Origin: Cyclobacteriaceae bacterium
GTDB lineage: Bacteria; Bacteroidota; Bacteroidia; Cytophagales; Cyclobacteriaceae
Direction of reading: 5' to 3'
Assembly (NCBI GenBank): GCA_016787645.1
Contig: JAEUUF010000013.1
Coordinates: 186,001 to 250,000, forward strand
Length of the DNA stretch: 64,000 bases
A program made the position numbers and the translations under genes. The notes under the pieces are model-generated. The model saw only the letters and a list, made by a program, of their open reading frames with translations, was not told where the DNA came from and did not search any database. Positions 1 through 8,400 of the stretch are shown here, piece by piece (position 1 is the first letter of the stretch; every line of letters begins with the position of its first letter).

Positions 1-173
1 TTATCGACGAAGAGATTATTTTAGAGTTGAAATCAGTTGAGGGCTTGCTCCCGGTGCACGAAGCCCAACTTATCAGCTACCTTAGGTTAGCCGATAAGCG
101 GCTCGGGTTTCTTATCAACTTCAATGTGCCCCTGCTCAAGAATGGATTCAGAAGATTTGTAAACAAATTCTAA
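1..173 (+). CDS. GxxExxY protein, C-terminal fragment (start lies before the window)
   Basis: An open frame enters the window (first full codon at 3) and ends at TAA 171-173. The translated tail has the motif series [13 protein letters not shown], then [10 protein letters not shown], then [10 protein letters not shown], ending in GFRRFVNKF. This is the characteristic C-terminal half of GxxExxY proteins, small proteins of unknown biochemical role that have been proposed to be nuclease-like. Only the last 56 residues are visible, so the GxxExxY motif itself is not in view. A dispersed inverted repeat follows directly downstream (197-302). The family call is from memory of the motif pattern; the function is unknown. 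Confidence 0.75.
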   Translation, partial: IDEEIILELKSVEGLLPVHEAQLISYLRLADKRLGFLINFNVPLLKNGFRRFVNKF

Positions 174-196
174 CTCCTTGCCTTGCGGAGGGATGG

Positions 197-302
197 GGTG
201 ACCACCGCAAAGGCACAACGACGCCAGGGACGCAATGATTGAACACATTTTGATCTACTCCTCTTTGCGCATCCTTGCGGCTTAGCGTCTTTGCGGTGGT
301 TA
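197..302. repeat. Dispersed inverted repeat, ACCACCGCAAAGG type (copy A)
   Basis: The left arm (197-235) begins GTGACCACCGCAAAGGC. The right arm (264-302) is its approximate reverse complement and ends TCTTTGCGGTGGTTAC. About 28 bases of unrelated sequence lie between them. A second copy with the same arm sequence is at 54555-54639, and a diverged half copy is at 15238-15264. The element sits between the GxxExxY gene and the 3' end of the ABC ATPase gene, and the right arm could fold as a hairpin in either transcript. I see no gene in 174-334. Confidence 0.7.
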
Positions 303-334
303 CACACGCTCCCTACGAAGCCGTACAAGTGCTG

Positions 335-991
335 TTAACTACTGCCCAACACCCCATCCTTCATCTCCAGCTTCCGGTCGGCCAGGTTGGCGAACTCGTG
401 GTTGTGGGTGACGATAATGAAGGTCTGGTTGAGTTTTTTGCGGAGGTTGAAGAACAGCTGGTGGAGGTCGTGCGCGTTTTTGGAATCTAGGTTTCCGGAA
501 GGCTCATCTGCGAGGATAATATCGGGGGCATTCATGAGGGCGCGGGCGCATGCAGCACGCTGTTGTTCGCCGCCGGAAAGTTCGGAGGGTTTATGATCCA
601 TCCGATCGCGGAGACCAAGTTCATCGAGTAACGAAGTTGCCCGTTCGCGTACCTCATTATCTGCCTTGCCTGCCAGGTAGCCGGGGATCATGACATTTTC
701 CAGTGCTGAAAATTCCGGTAGCAGGTTGTGAAACTGGAACACAAAACCAATGTGCCGGTTGCGAAAGGCCGCCAGGGCGTTGGAAGTCTGATGGAACACG
801 TTGATGCCGTTGATCATGACAGTACCTCTATCCGGTACGTCCAGGGTTCCAAGCAGGTGAAGGAGCGTGCTCTTGCCCGCTCCGGACGCTCCGACGATGG
901 ACACGATCTCCCCTTTTGAAATGGACAGGTCTACTCCCTTCAGCACCTTGAGGGCACCGTACGATTTCTCCAATCCTTTAGCCTCCAGCAT
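335..991 (-). CDS. ABC transporter ATP-binding protein, LolD/MacB-like
   Basis: This is a cytoplasmic ATPase of the LolD/MacB/FtsE class, 218 residues, the usual length for the family. Visible motifs: Walker A GASGAGKST (residues 34-42), Q-loop glutamine at 86, signature LSGGEQQR (138-145), Walker B IILADE (158-163) and H-loop histidine at 196. Family members power extraction of lipoproteins from the inner membrane (LolCDE) or export by MacB-type systems. The partner permease is not in the window, so the substrate is not known; LolD is the most likely role. It is transcribed divergently from sucC with a 61-base gap. Confidence 0.88.
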   Translation of the reverse strand: MLEAKGLEKSYGALKVLKGVDLSISKGEIVSIVGASGAGKSTLLHLLGTLDVPDRGTVMINGINVFHQTSNALAAFRNRHIGFVFQFHNLLPEFSALENVMIPGYLAGKADNEVRERATSLLDELGLRDRMDHKPSELSGGEQQRAACARALMNAPDIILADEPSGNLDSKNAHDLHQLFFNLRKKLNQTFIIVTHNHEFANLADRKLEMKDGVLGSS

Positions 992-1052
992 GCTGCAATT
1001 TCTTGAAAAGAATGGCTAAAAAAAGTAGATTGCCCGTGAAACTTACCCTTTT

Positions 1053-2267
1053 ATGAACATTCACGAATACCAGGCCAAGGAGATATTGAAGAAGTACGGA
1101 GTAGCTGTGCAGGGCGGCATTGTCGCTGACACGCCAGACCGTGCCGTTGCCGCGGCCAAAGAGCTGGCCAGCGAGACAGGGACGAAGTGGTTCGTCGTCA
1201 AATCACAGATTCATGCCGGCGGGCGGGGTAAGGGCTCCATCAAGGAGACCGGCTCCAAAGGGGTTGTGCTGGCCAAGAGTGTCGATGAAGTATTCGACAA
1301 GTCCAAGGCCATCCTGGGCGGTACCCTGGTGACACACCAGACGGGCCCTACGGGTAAAAAGGTGAACAAAGTGCTGATTGCCGAGGATGTTTACTACCCC
1401 GGCGAGTCGCAGCCGAAGGAATACTATATGAGCATCCTGTTGGATCGCTCCAAGAGCAAGCCAGTTATTATGGCGTCTACGGAGGGCGGGATGAACATTG
1501 AAGATGTTGCCGCCGCCACACCCGAGAAGATTATCAAGGAGTGGGTGGATCCAGCCATTGGATTGCAGCCTTTTCAGGCCCGAAAAGTCGCGTTTGCACT
1601 GGGTTTGGAGGGGAACGCCTTCAAGGAAATGGTGAAATTCATTCACGCTCTTTATGGCGCCTACATTGCCATTGATGCCTCCATGTTTGAGATCAACCCT
1701 GTCCTGAAAACCTCCGACAACAAGATTCTCGCTGTGGATGGTAAGGTAAACCTCGACGACAATGCTTTGTTCCGTCACAAGGAACTGGCTGAACTGAGGG
1801 ACATTACGGAAGAGGATCCCCTGGAAGTGGAAGCCGGGAAGTCAGGCCTCAACTACGTGAAGCTGGATGGCAACGTTGGGTGCATGGTAAACGGGGCCGG
1901 TTTGGCCATGGCGACCATGGATATCATCAAGCTCTCCGGCGGTGAGCCTGCCAACTTCCTTGACGTGGGTGGAGGCGCCAATGCCGAAACTGTGGAGGCT
2001 GGCTTCCGGATCATCCTGAAAGACCCCAATGTGAAAGCTATTTTGATCAATATTTTCGGGGGGATTGTCCGTTGCGACCGTGTGGCCAGCGGGGTGGTAG
2101 AAGCCTACAAGAAGGTAGGCAACATCCCGGTGCCCATTATTGTGCGTTTGCAGGGCACCAATGCGGAAGAGGGGGCTAAGATTATCCAGCAGTCAGGCCT
2201 GAAGGTCTTTTCGGCGATTATGCTCAAGGAGGCCGCCGAAAAAATAGCCCAGGTTTTGGCCAAATAG
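1053..2267 (+). CDS. sucC: Succinyl-CoA ligase (ADP-forming), beta subunit
   Basis: This is the beta subunit of the TCA-cycle enzyme that converts succinyl-CoA, ADP (or GDP) and phosphate to succinate, CoA and ATP (or GTP). At 404 residues it is a little longer than the E. coli protein. The N-terminus [17 protein letters not shown] is characteristic and starts the ATP-grasp domain. The C-terminal domain carries the conserved [11 protein letters not shown] and [13 protein letters not shown] stretches that contact the active-site loops. The alpha subunit gene (sucD) is not adjacent, so the two genes are unlinked here. The ATG at 1053 gives the canonical N-terminus. Confidence 0.97.
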   Translation: MNIHEYQAKEILKKYGVAVQGGIVADTPDRAVAAAKELASETGTKWFVVKSQIHAGGRGKGSIKETGSKGVVLAKSVDEVFDKSKAILGGTLVTHQTGPTGKKVNKVLIAEDVYYPGESQPKEYYMSILLDRSKSKPVIMASTEGGMNIEDVAAATPEKIIKEWVDPAIGLQPFQARKVAFALGLEGNAFKEMVKFIHALYGAYIAIDASMFEINPVLKTSDNKILAVDGKVNLDDNALFRHKELAELRDITEEDPLEVEAGKSGLNYVKLDGNVGCMVNGAGLAMATMDIIKLSGGEPANFLDVGGGANAETVEAGFRIILKDPNVKAILINIFGGIVRCDRVASGVVEAYKKVGNIPVPIIVRLQGTNAEEGAKIIQQSGLKVFSAIMLKEAAEKIAQVLAK

Positions 2268-2322
2268 CCGGTTTCCTTCTTGGCTTTAATTTGATAAATT
2301 GCCACAAATAAGGCCTTTTTTG

Positions 2323-3216
2323 ATGAAGCGCTACCTCCTGATTTGCCTGTTTGCCCTGGCTGTTGCCCCTGAGCTGGTTTCAGCCCAGAGTTTCTACGCC
2401 ATGCGGCGGCAACGGTCGTTGATTTTTGTGGGGGGCGTTGGTACGGCCAGCTACTTGGGTGAGCTCGCAAACCCGGGCGATTATTTGGATGCAGAACCCA
2501 CCATCAACTTAGGATTACAGTATTACATCAACCGCCAGATCTCCATTCGAGCCGACGTTACCTGGTTCCAGCTTTCAGGCAGTGATGCAAAAGCTGACGA
2601 GGCCAGTCGCAAGAAGCGGAACCTCAATTTCTACTCAAACAACTTCGAAATGTCTGTGGTGGGGATGTATAACTTTTATCCCCATGGACGGACTTTCTAC
2701 CAGCGACCTGCCTTCAACTTCTACGGCTTCGCAGGTATTGGGCTAATGTATTTCAACCCCAAGACTGATTACCAGGGCAAGAGCTATTCGCTCCATGACC
2801 TCAAGACCGAACTTGTAAGCTACAGTACCCTGACCCCTGTTATTCCGGCTGGTCTTGGCGTACGCTTCAAGTTAGGACCTTTCATGAACCTGTCCTTCGA
2901 GGGTGGCTACCGGCTGACGTTTACGGATTACCTGGATGATGTAAGCACCATCCATAACGATGCCAGTAAGTTTTCTGACCCTATAGCCGCTGCACTTTCC
3001 GATCGTCGGGGTGAACTTAACCCGCCCGCCCCGCTCGCTGCAGACGGAACCCAACGTGGGAACCCAAAGGCAAACGATGCCTACATCCTTTACAATGTGA
3101 AGTTGGAATACTACCTCCCTGGAAACTTCTTCCAGAGCAACCGCGGACCCAAGACGATCAAGCAGAACCGCAAAGCGTTCTATCGCTACAACAAGCGCGG
3201 TGGGTTGAGGAAATAA
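2323..3216 (+). CDS. DUF6089-like outer membrane beta-barrel protein
   Basis: A 297-residue predicted outer-membrane protein. It starts with a clear signal peptide (about residues 1-22, ending LVSAQ); I chose the ATG at 2323 because the signal peptide begins there, although a TTG eight codons upstream keeps the frame. The body has alternating hydrophobic/aromatic segments typical of a small barrel, including GGVGTASYLGEL near the mature N-terminus, FAGIGLMYFNP, and GLGVRFKLGPFMNLSFEGGYR. This matches the DUF6089 family found in Bacteroidota. Its function is unknown. It is 55 bases downstream of sucC and may be cotranscribed with it. An 8-bp tandem repeat begins at its stop codon. Confidence 0.75.
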   Translation: MKRYLLICLFALAVAPELVSAQSFYAMRRQRSLIFVGGVGTASYLGELANPGDYLDAEPTINLGLQYYINRQISIRADVTWFQLSGSDAKADEASRKKRNLNFYSNNFEMSVVGMYNFYPHGRTFYQRPAFNFYGFAGIGLMYFNPKTDYQGKSYSLHDLKTELVSYSTLTPVIPAGLGVRFKLGPFMNLSFEGGYRLTFTDYLDDVSTIHNDASKFSDPIAAALSDRRGELNPPAPLAADGTQRGNPKANDAYILYNVKLEYYLPGNFFQSNRGPKTIKQNRKAFYRYNKRGGLRK

Positions 3217-3263
3217 TTCGGTAATTCGGTGATTCGGTGATTCGGTGATTTGATGATTCGGTG
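3216..3263. repeat. Tandem array of an 8-bp unit (ATTCGGTG), six copies
   Basis: Six consecutive 8-base units: ATTCGGTA, three copies of ATTCGGTG, ATTTGATG, and a final ATTCGGTG. The array starts on the last base of the DUF6089 stop codon and fills the gap between two convergent genes (the next gene ends at 3335). Read in reverse it gives a low-complexity NHxITE-type peptide, which is a spurious reading frame. Confidence 0.85.
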
Positions 3264-3334
3264 ATGAGAGATGCACCTGAATGTGCGCTTGTTGTTGTAA
3301 CTCACCAATTACCCCAGTAGAGTATGTTTGTTCA

Positions 3335-5257
3335 CTAATTCAGTTCGCTGAAGCGCTGGGTATCCAGGATTTCGTAGCGGGAATAGTTACTCTTATACTC
3401 GGGGACCAGTTCCTTCATTAATGCTACCATCTTCAACTCGTTGCGGTCATTGATGAGGTCATTAAAGAGCTCTATATAGCGGTTAATCTCTTCATAAGAG
3501 TACTCCTGGACCCTGGCAATAAGAATTTTCTTGTGATGCGTAGGGATGGTATTCTCCCGGTTGGTTAGGAGTTCCTCGTACAGTTTCTCGCCTTCCCGAA
3601 GTCCCGTAAAGTGAATCTCAATATCGCGTTCCGGCTCAAGCCCAGACAGCCAAATCATTTTTTTTGCCAAGTCAAGTATCTTCATTGACTTGCCCATGTC
3701 GAAGATGTAGATCTCCCCCCCTTGTCCCATCGTGCCCGCTTCCAGTACCAGTTGACATGCCTCCGGGATAGTCATGAAGAACCGGGTGATTTCCGGGTGC
3801 GTAACGGTAACCGGGCCTCCTGCCTCAATTTGCTTCTTGAAAAATGGAATGACTGATCCATTGGATCCCAGCACATTACCAAATCGAGTGGTCACAAACG
3901 ACGTACGATGTGGCTGGGCTCCCTTGTGGTTGTTCAACGATTGCACATAAATCTCGGCAATGCGCTTTGAACACCCCATAACATTGGTGGGGTTCACTGC
4001 CTTGTCGGTAGAGATCATCACAAACTTCTTCACGCCCATTTTGGCAGACAGATCCGCGAGGATCTTGGTACCCAGGATATTGCACGCCACTGCTTCCGAA
4101 GGATGGCTTTCCATCATCGGTACATGCTTGTAGGCCGCCGCGTGGTATACCACGTCAGGCTTTTGCTCCATGAAAATGGCTTCCATCCGCTCCTTGTTGG
4201 TGATGTCCGCGAGGCAGATCATCAACTTGATACCCGGTGCGGCCAGCACCAGTTCACGCTCCAACTCATAAAGTGCCGATTCCGCCTGGTCAATCGCGAT
4301 GATGGCTTCCGGGCGATGCTGAATAACCTGGTGGGCCAATTCACGGCCGATCGATCCTGCTGCTCCAGTGATACAGATTCGTTTTCCCTTCAAGTCGTGT
4401 TCAACATTTTCCCGGTTTAGCCTAATGGCCTCGCGGCCCAACAGATCTTCAATGTTAATCTCTTTGATCTGGTTAATGCTCAACTCACCCTTGGCCCATC
4501 TATCTATCGGGGGAATTAACCGTACCCGAACCCGATGCTGGATACAAAGTTCGACCAGTTCATTCCTCCGCTCTACTTCGATGTCTTTTGAGGCAATCAC
4601 CAATTCATCGAAGGACCGATCTTTCAGGAGTTGCTCGAGTTCCGCATTACCTGCACTGTAAATACGAACCCCATCGAGCACCTTCCCGATCTTGTTTGGG
4701 TCGTCTTCGAGGAATCCCATCACCCTCATTCGTTTTGAGGATTCCACGACGTGACGGGTGATCATCCCCGTCTGGCCTGCGCCCAAAATCAACACCCGTG
4801 AACGTTTGATCATTTGGTCCTCATAATAGGAGAAAATGTACTTAACGAGGAGACGGTAGTTGAACAGGAAAAGGAAAGAGGAAAGGAAGCTGATCATAAC
4901 CACCGAATACGGTACGGCATACGGCAGCTTATTGGAAGCATAGAAAAGATTCACGCCGACTACGAGTGACAGGTTGAGCACCACCATGAAAAAGATTCGG
5001 GCGCCATCCTGCAAACCTGTGTAGCGGATAATCCCCTTGTAACTGCCCGTTGCCAGGATGGCCACCAGGCCGCAAATGGCATACACAATGATGCCGCGTT
5101 GATACTCGTGCAAGACAAGATCGTTGAGTGCGAAGTTGAATCGCAACAAAAATCCGAGGAAAACCGAAAACGAAATAAAGGTCAGGTCAATGAAGATGAT
5201 GACCCAACGCGGTAATATCCGGAGGTTCCGGACCAGTTTGATCCACCAGCGAATCAC
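3335..5257 (-). CDS. CapD/PglF/WbpM-type nucleoside-diphosphate-sugar 4,6-dehydratase
   Basis: A membrane-bound polysaccharide-biosynthesis dehydratase, 640 residues. About four N-terminal membrane segments (residues 17-135) are followed by a CoA-binding-like Rossmann domain (GAGQTG, 159-164) and a catalytic SDR domain with GAAGSIG (298-304). In the active-site stretch STDKAVNPTNVMGCSKR (416-432) the usual SDR tyrosine is replaced by Met427 while Lys431 is kept; this substitution is known in the WbpM/PglF branch, which makes UDP-4-keto-6-deoxy-GlcNAc. The start is GTG at 5257, overlapping the stop of the upstream small gene by 4 bases (GTGA). It is the last gene of the polysaccharide locus. 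Confidence 0.9.
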   Translation of the reverse strand: MIRWWIKLVRNLRILPRWVIIFIDLTFISFSVFLGFLLRFNFALNDLVLHEYQRGIIVYAICGLVAILATGSYKGIIRYTGLQDGARIFFMVVLNLSLVVGVNLFYASNKLPYAVPYSVVMISFLSSFLFLFNYRLLVKYIFSYYEDQMIKRSRVLILGAGQTGMITRHVVESSKRMRVMGFLEDDPNKIGKVLDGVRIYSAGNAELEQLLKDRSFDELVIASKDIEVERRNELVELCIQHRVRVRLIPPIDRWAKGELSINQIKEINIEDLLGREAIRLNRENVEHDLKGKRICITGAAGSIGRELAHQVIQHRPEAIIAIDQAESALYELERELVLAAPGIKLMICLADITNKERMEAIFMEQKPDVVYHAAAYKHVPMMESHPSEAVACNILGTKILADLSAKMGVKKFVMISTDKAVNPTNVMGCSKRIAEIYVQSLNNHKGAQPHRTSFVTTRFGNVLGSNGSVIPFFKKQIEAGGPVTVTHPEITRFFMTIPEACQLVLEAGTMGQGGEIYIFDMGKSMKILDLAKKMIWLSGLEPERDIEIHFTGLREGEKLYEELLTNRENTIPTHHKKILIARVQEYSYEEINRYIELFNDLINDRNELKMVALMKELVPEYKSNYSRYEILDTQRFSELN

Positions 5258-5442
5258 TCTTTGCGGGATGATTTAAAACGTCCAATCAAGTGCCTGACTC
5301 CAAGCAAAGCGCCTCCTCCCAGGAGAAACTCAATGCCCATTATCGGCACATCCGGGTCGCCACCTGGATCGCCCGGTTGGGCCATAACGATTGCCGGCAT
5401 GAAGAACAGGGCGAGTATGAACAGGGTGTTTAGGATCCTCAT
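5254..5442 (-). CDS. 62-residue exosortase substrate-like protein (PID-CTERM-like sorting domain)
   Basis: A very small protein with three parts: a signal peptide (residues 1-22, ending VMAQ); a short acidic Pro/Gly segment, PGDPGGDPDVPI; and one hydrophobic helix (FLLGGGALLGV) followed by a basic tail RFKSSRKE. Motif, helix and basic tail in that order is the layout of PEP-CTERM-like exosortase signals, and the DPDVPI..G motif resembles the PID-CTERM domain of Bacteroidota. After signal-peptide removal almost nothing but the sorting signal remains (about 40 residues). It lies 5 bases after the giant T9SS gene and overlaps the dehydratase gene by 4 bases. ATG at 5442 is chosen because the signal peptide begins there. 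The link to the XrtF gene at 13440-13982 is inferred from context. Confidence 0.75.
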   Translation of the reverse strand: MRILNTLFILALFFMPAIVMAQPGDPGGDPDVPIMGIEFLLGGGALLGVRHLIGRFKSSRKE

Positions 5443-5447
5443 GACGA

Positions 5448-8400
5448 CTACCGGATTATGATCTTGTGTGTGACTGATTTGCTTCCTGAAGACAAGCGCA
5501 GCAGGTACATTCCCCGAGCCATGCTCCGCACATCTAACTCTCCGCTCCACTCGTCATCTCCCGGTAACATTTGAAGCTGGGCTATCACTCTGCCCTGCTG
5601 ATCCAGCAATTGTCCGTTGACCGGGTCGTTCCCAAGTGCATGCACGGTCAGCTTCTCTGATACCGGATTCGGGTACAGGCGGATCACGCGGCTTTCATCC
5701 TCAATGCCGGTAATCAAATCGGTTGCAAAAATGGTATTGGACCAGGCTTCGCATCCCTGGTGATCTACACGAACGGAGTAGTACCCTGGGTCAAATACCC
5801 TGATCGATTGTGCGGTTTCACCGGAAAGCAGCTCACCATCCTTGTACCATTGGTTATTATCGTAGGAAGACTTCAGTACCCCATAGAAGGGAGCATCGAT
5901 AACCGGCTCCTGGAAGTTAGTAACATTCACATCCACCTTCTTCCGGCCAGCAATGGTCGTCTCGCAACCATTGGCATTCACTGCCGAAACGTAGAAAGAT
6001 GTCGGTCCTGAGAATGATCTTGAAGGAAGACTATTTCCCTCATAAATACTCTCCGTGGAAGTCGGGGACTCAAACCACCGATAGGTAAGGCCCGGTTTAG
6101 GGTTAGTAATCGTCACAGAAGATTCAGAATCCTGGCAGAGGCTGGAGGTCCCACCTTCTAGGGTGAAGTTGAAAGTGGTAGAAGGATTAGAATCATCCAC
6201 CACTGCAGGTATTCCAACAGGCGCTGACGCACATCCTTCCGGGCTAAAGGCTTTAACATAAAAGGTCTTTGTGGTAGTCAAAGCACCGGTGCTGAAGGTC
6301 ATATTCCCGACCAGGGGAGAAACGCCATCCGAGTCATACCATTGGTAAGTTGATCCGGCGGGTGCTCCACTGACCGTGATCGTATGACCCTGGCCCTTGC
6401 AAACCTCAGCCTTTGCAAACTGGGCGGTCAGAGTTGGCGTAAACGTGTAAGTAGCGGCGGCCACCTGGATAGGCTCCCTCACGCAGCCAGGAACAGGAGA
6501 ATACCGAACGAAGTAGTTCATTGTCTTACCGATCGTAAATGGCACCTCTTCACTGCTGGCTGTAGTATCAACCGGTGAAGCCTGCGGATCGGCTGAGTCA
6601 TACCAGAAGAACTGACCATCACCCGTAGAGGATGTTGCTGTAAACTTCATGGTTTCATTCTTACAAACAATGGTTGCTGATTGTGCAATCTCCACTGTGG
6701 CTGTCGTATCCCCCACCGCAGTAACCACTTCTACTCGCTGTCCTTCGCAACCAGCGGCATTAACAGCTGCGACGTAAAATGATCTGGATGAGCTGACTTC
6801 AGGGGCATAATTGGCACCTATCGACAAAATGGTTGAGCTGACTGGAGAGTCGTACCAATGATAAGTCCCATCATTGGGCGCGCCGCTGGCTGTCAGGCTA
6901 AAGGTACCCGGCGCACACAACGCTGAAGGAGAACTGGCAGCGGCCTGATAAACAGGTGCCATCTCTACCTGTACCGGGCTTCCGACAGCCAACACCTGGC
7001 ATCCGGAATTTGCTCTTACCGAAATGGTGTTGGCTCCGGATTGAAGTTTATCCTGGTCGACAAAAATGGAGAGGTTGCTTCCGTTACCAGTAACCACATT
7101 AGGATAGTAGGTACCATTGACTTCCACACCATAGGCTATGTTTGGCTGGCTGGCTGCCAGCGTAATCATGGCATCTGATCCGCCGCATGCTACGGGTGCA
7201 GCGGAAACCGTTTTGGCCACATCGATGGCAGGCGCAGTGGCCGTGATGGTAAAGCGAGCACTGCTCTTTGAGGCCGTTATACTGTTATCCACTGAGAAAT
7301 TGTAAACCCCACCCGTCGCAGACAAGGGGATATCGCTTCCGGTGTAATTATCATGGAGCGTCCACGTCATGGACTTCATGGCACCCGTCGGGTTGATGGT
7401 CAGCGTATAGTTGACTACTGTCTCACCGCTATTGATCAGGTTGGTGGTCCGGATATTGAACGTCTGAGTGCAGTTGATAGAAGGTATAGCATTTACTGCC
7501 AGGGCCTTGGGTGTTGCCTCCACGGTTAGCGTTGAAATATCCTGCACCTCGGTAATGGTGGAACCGTTGTCGATGTTGTTATTGAATTTGAATGCATCAT
7601 ACATGTCATACAAACTCGTACTGCCTGAACGAAGTACAATGCGGGCATTGTCGGTGGTACCCGTTGTGCTCTTGGTCAGGTTGAACTCCAGGATATCTTC
7701 CATGGCCTGGTCGAGCCGGTAGAAAGAATACGTACCTGTGGCCTTTGCATTCTCATTGACTGTAAGCGGTGTGGCCGCTACCAATGTTTGAACCCAGAAG
7801 GATTGCCCGGGAGCAATCAGTTGAGGGGTAGCGCTATTGAGGTCAAGAAACTGGTGAACACCGGTCGCATTGTCTCTCACCACCGCGATGTTGGAAAAAC
7901 CTGTCCGTGCCGACCAGCCTGCCGCATTTGCCCAGTTGATTGCTGAAGGATACGGATTTCCAATCAGGCTGTAGTTGCCTGCCGCGGCCGCCACCGGAAG
8001 AGCAACACCCGCTGGCGAAGGATTGGTTCCTGTGAAATTGATAACCACCGTACCCACGGCACCTAAACCGGTATGACGGAAGAAGGCAGAATACCCGCGT
8101 CCGTTGGTAAAGGTTGCGGCACTGGCTAATCCTGAGGCCGGGAACGCCACGTAGGCCTGTGTGGCCTCATCATAATAGAACAGGGAAGGATTATTTGTGT
8201 TACATCCCGTGCAGGGAGGTGTGGATGATCCATCAGAAGGGTCAGTGAAAGTACCCGTTACCGGAATAGCCGCTTTGAGTTGTGCGACTGTTGCACCAAT
8301 TACGGGAGAGGCGATGTACCTGTAAATCCTGTTTTCACTTGACACATAACGTTGAACCGTAAAATTTCCTGAAACATTGCTGGTCGCAGCCGGAATTGTT

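Noticed and set aside
3216-3276. Reverse-strand frame with an NHxITE-type peptide
   Set aside because: It is a translation of the 8-bp tandem repeat, not a protein.
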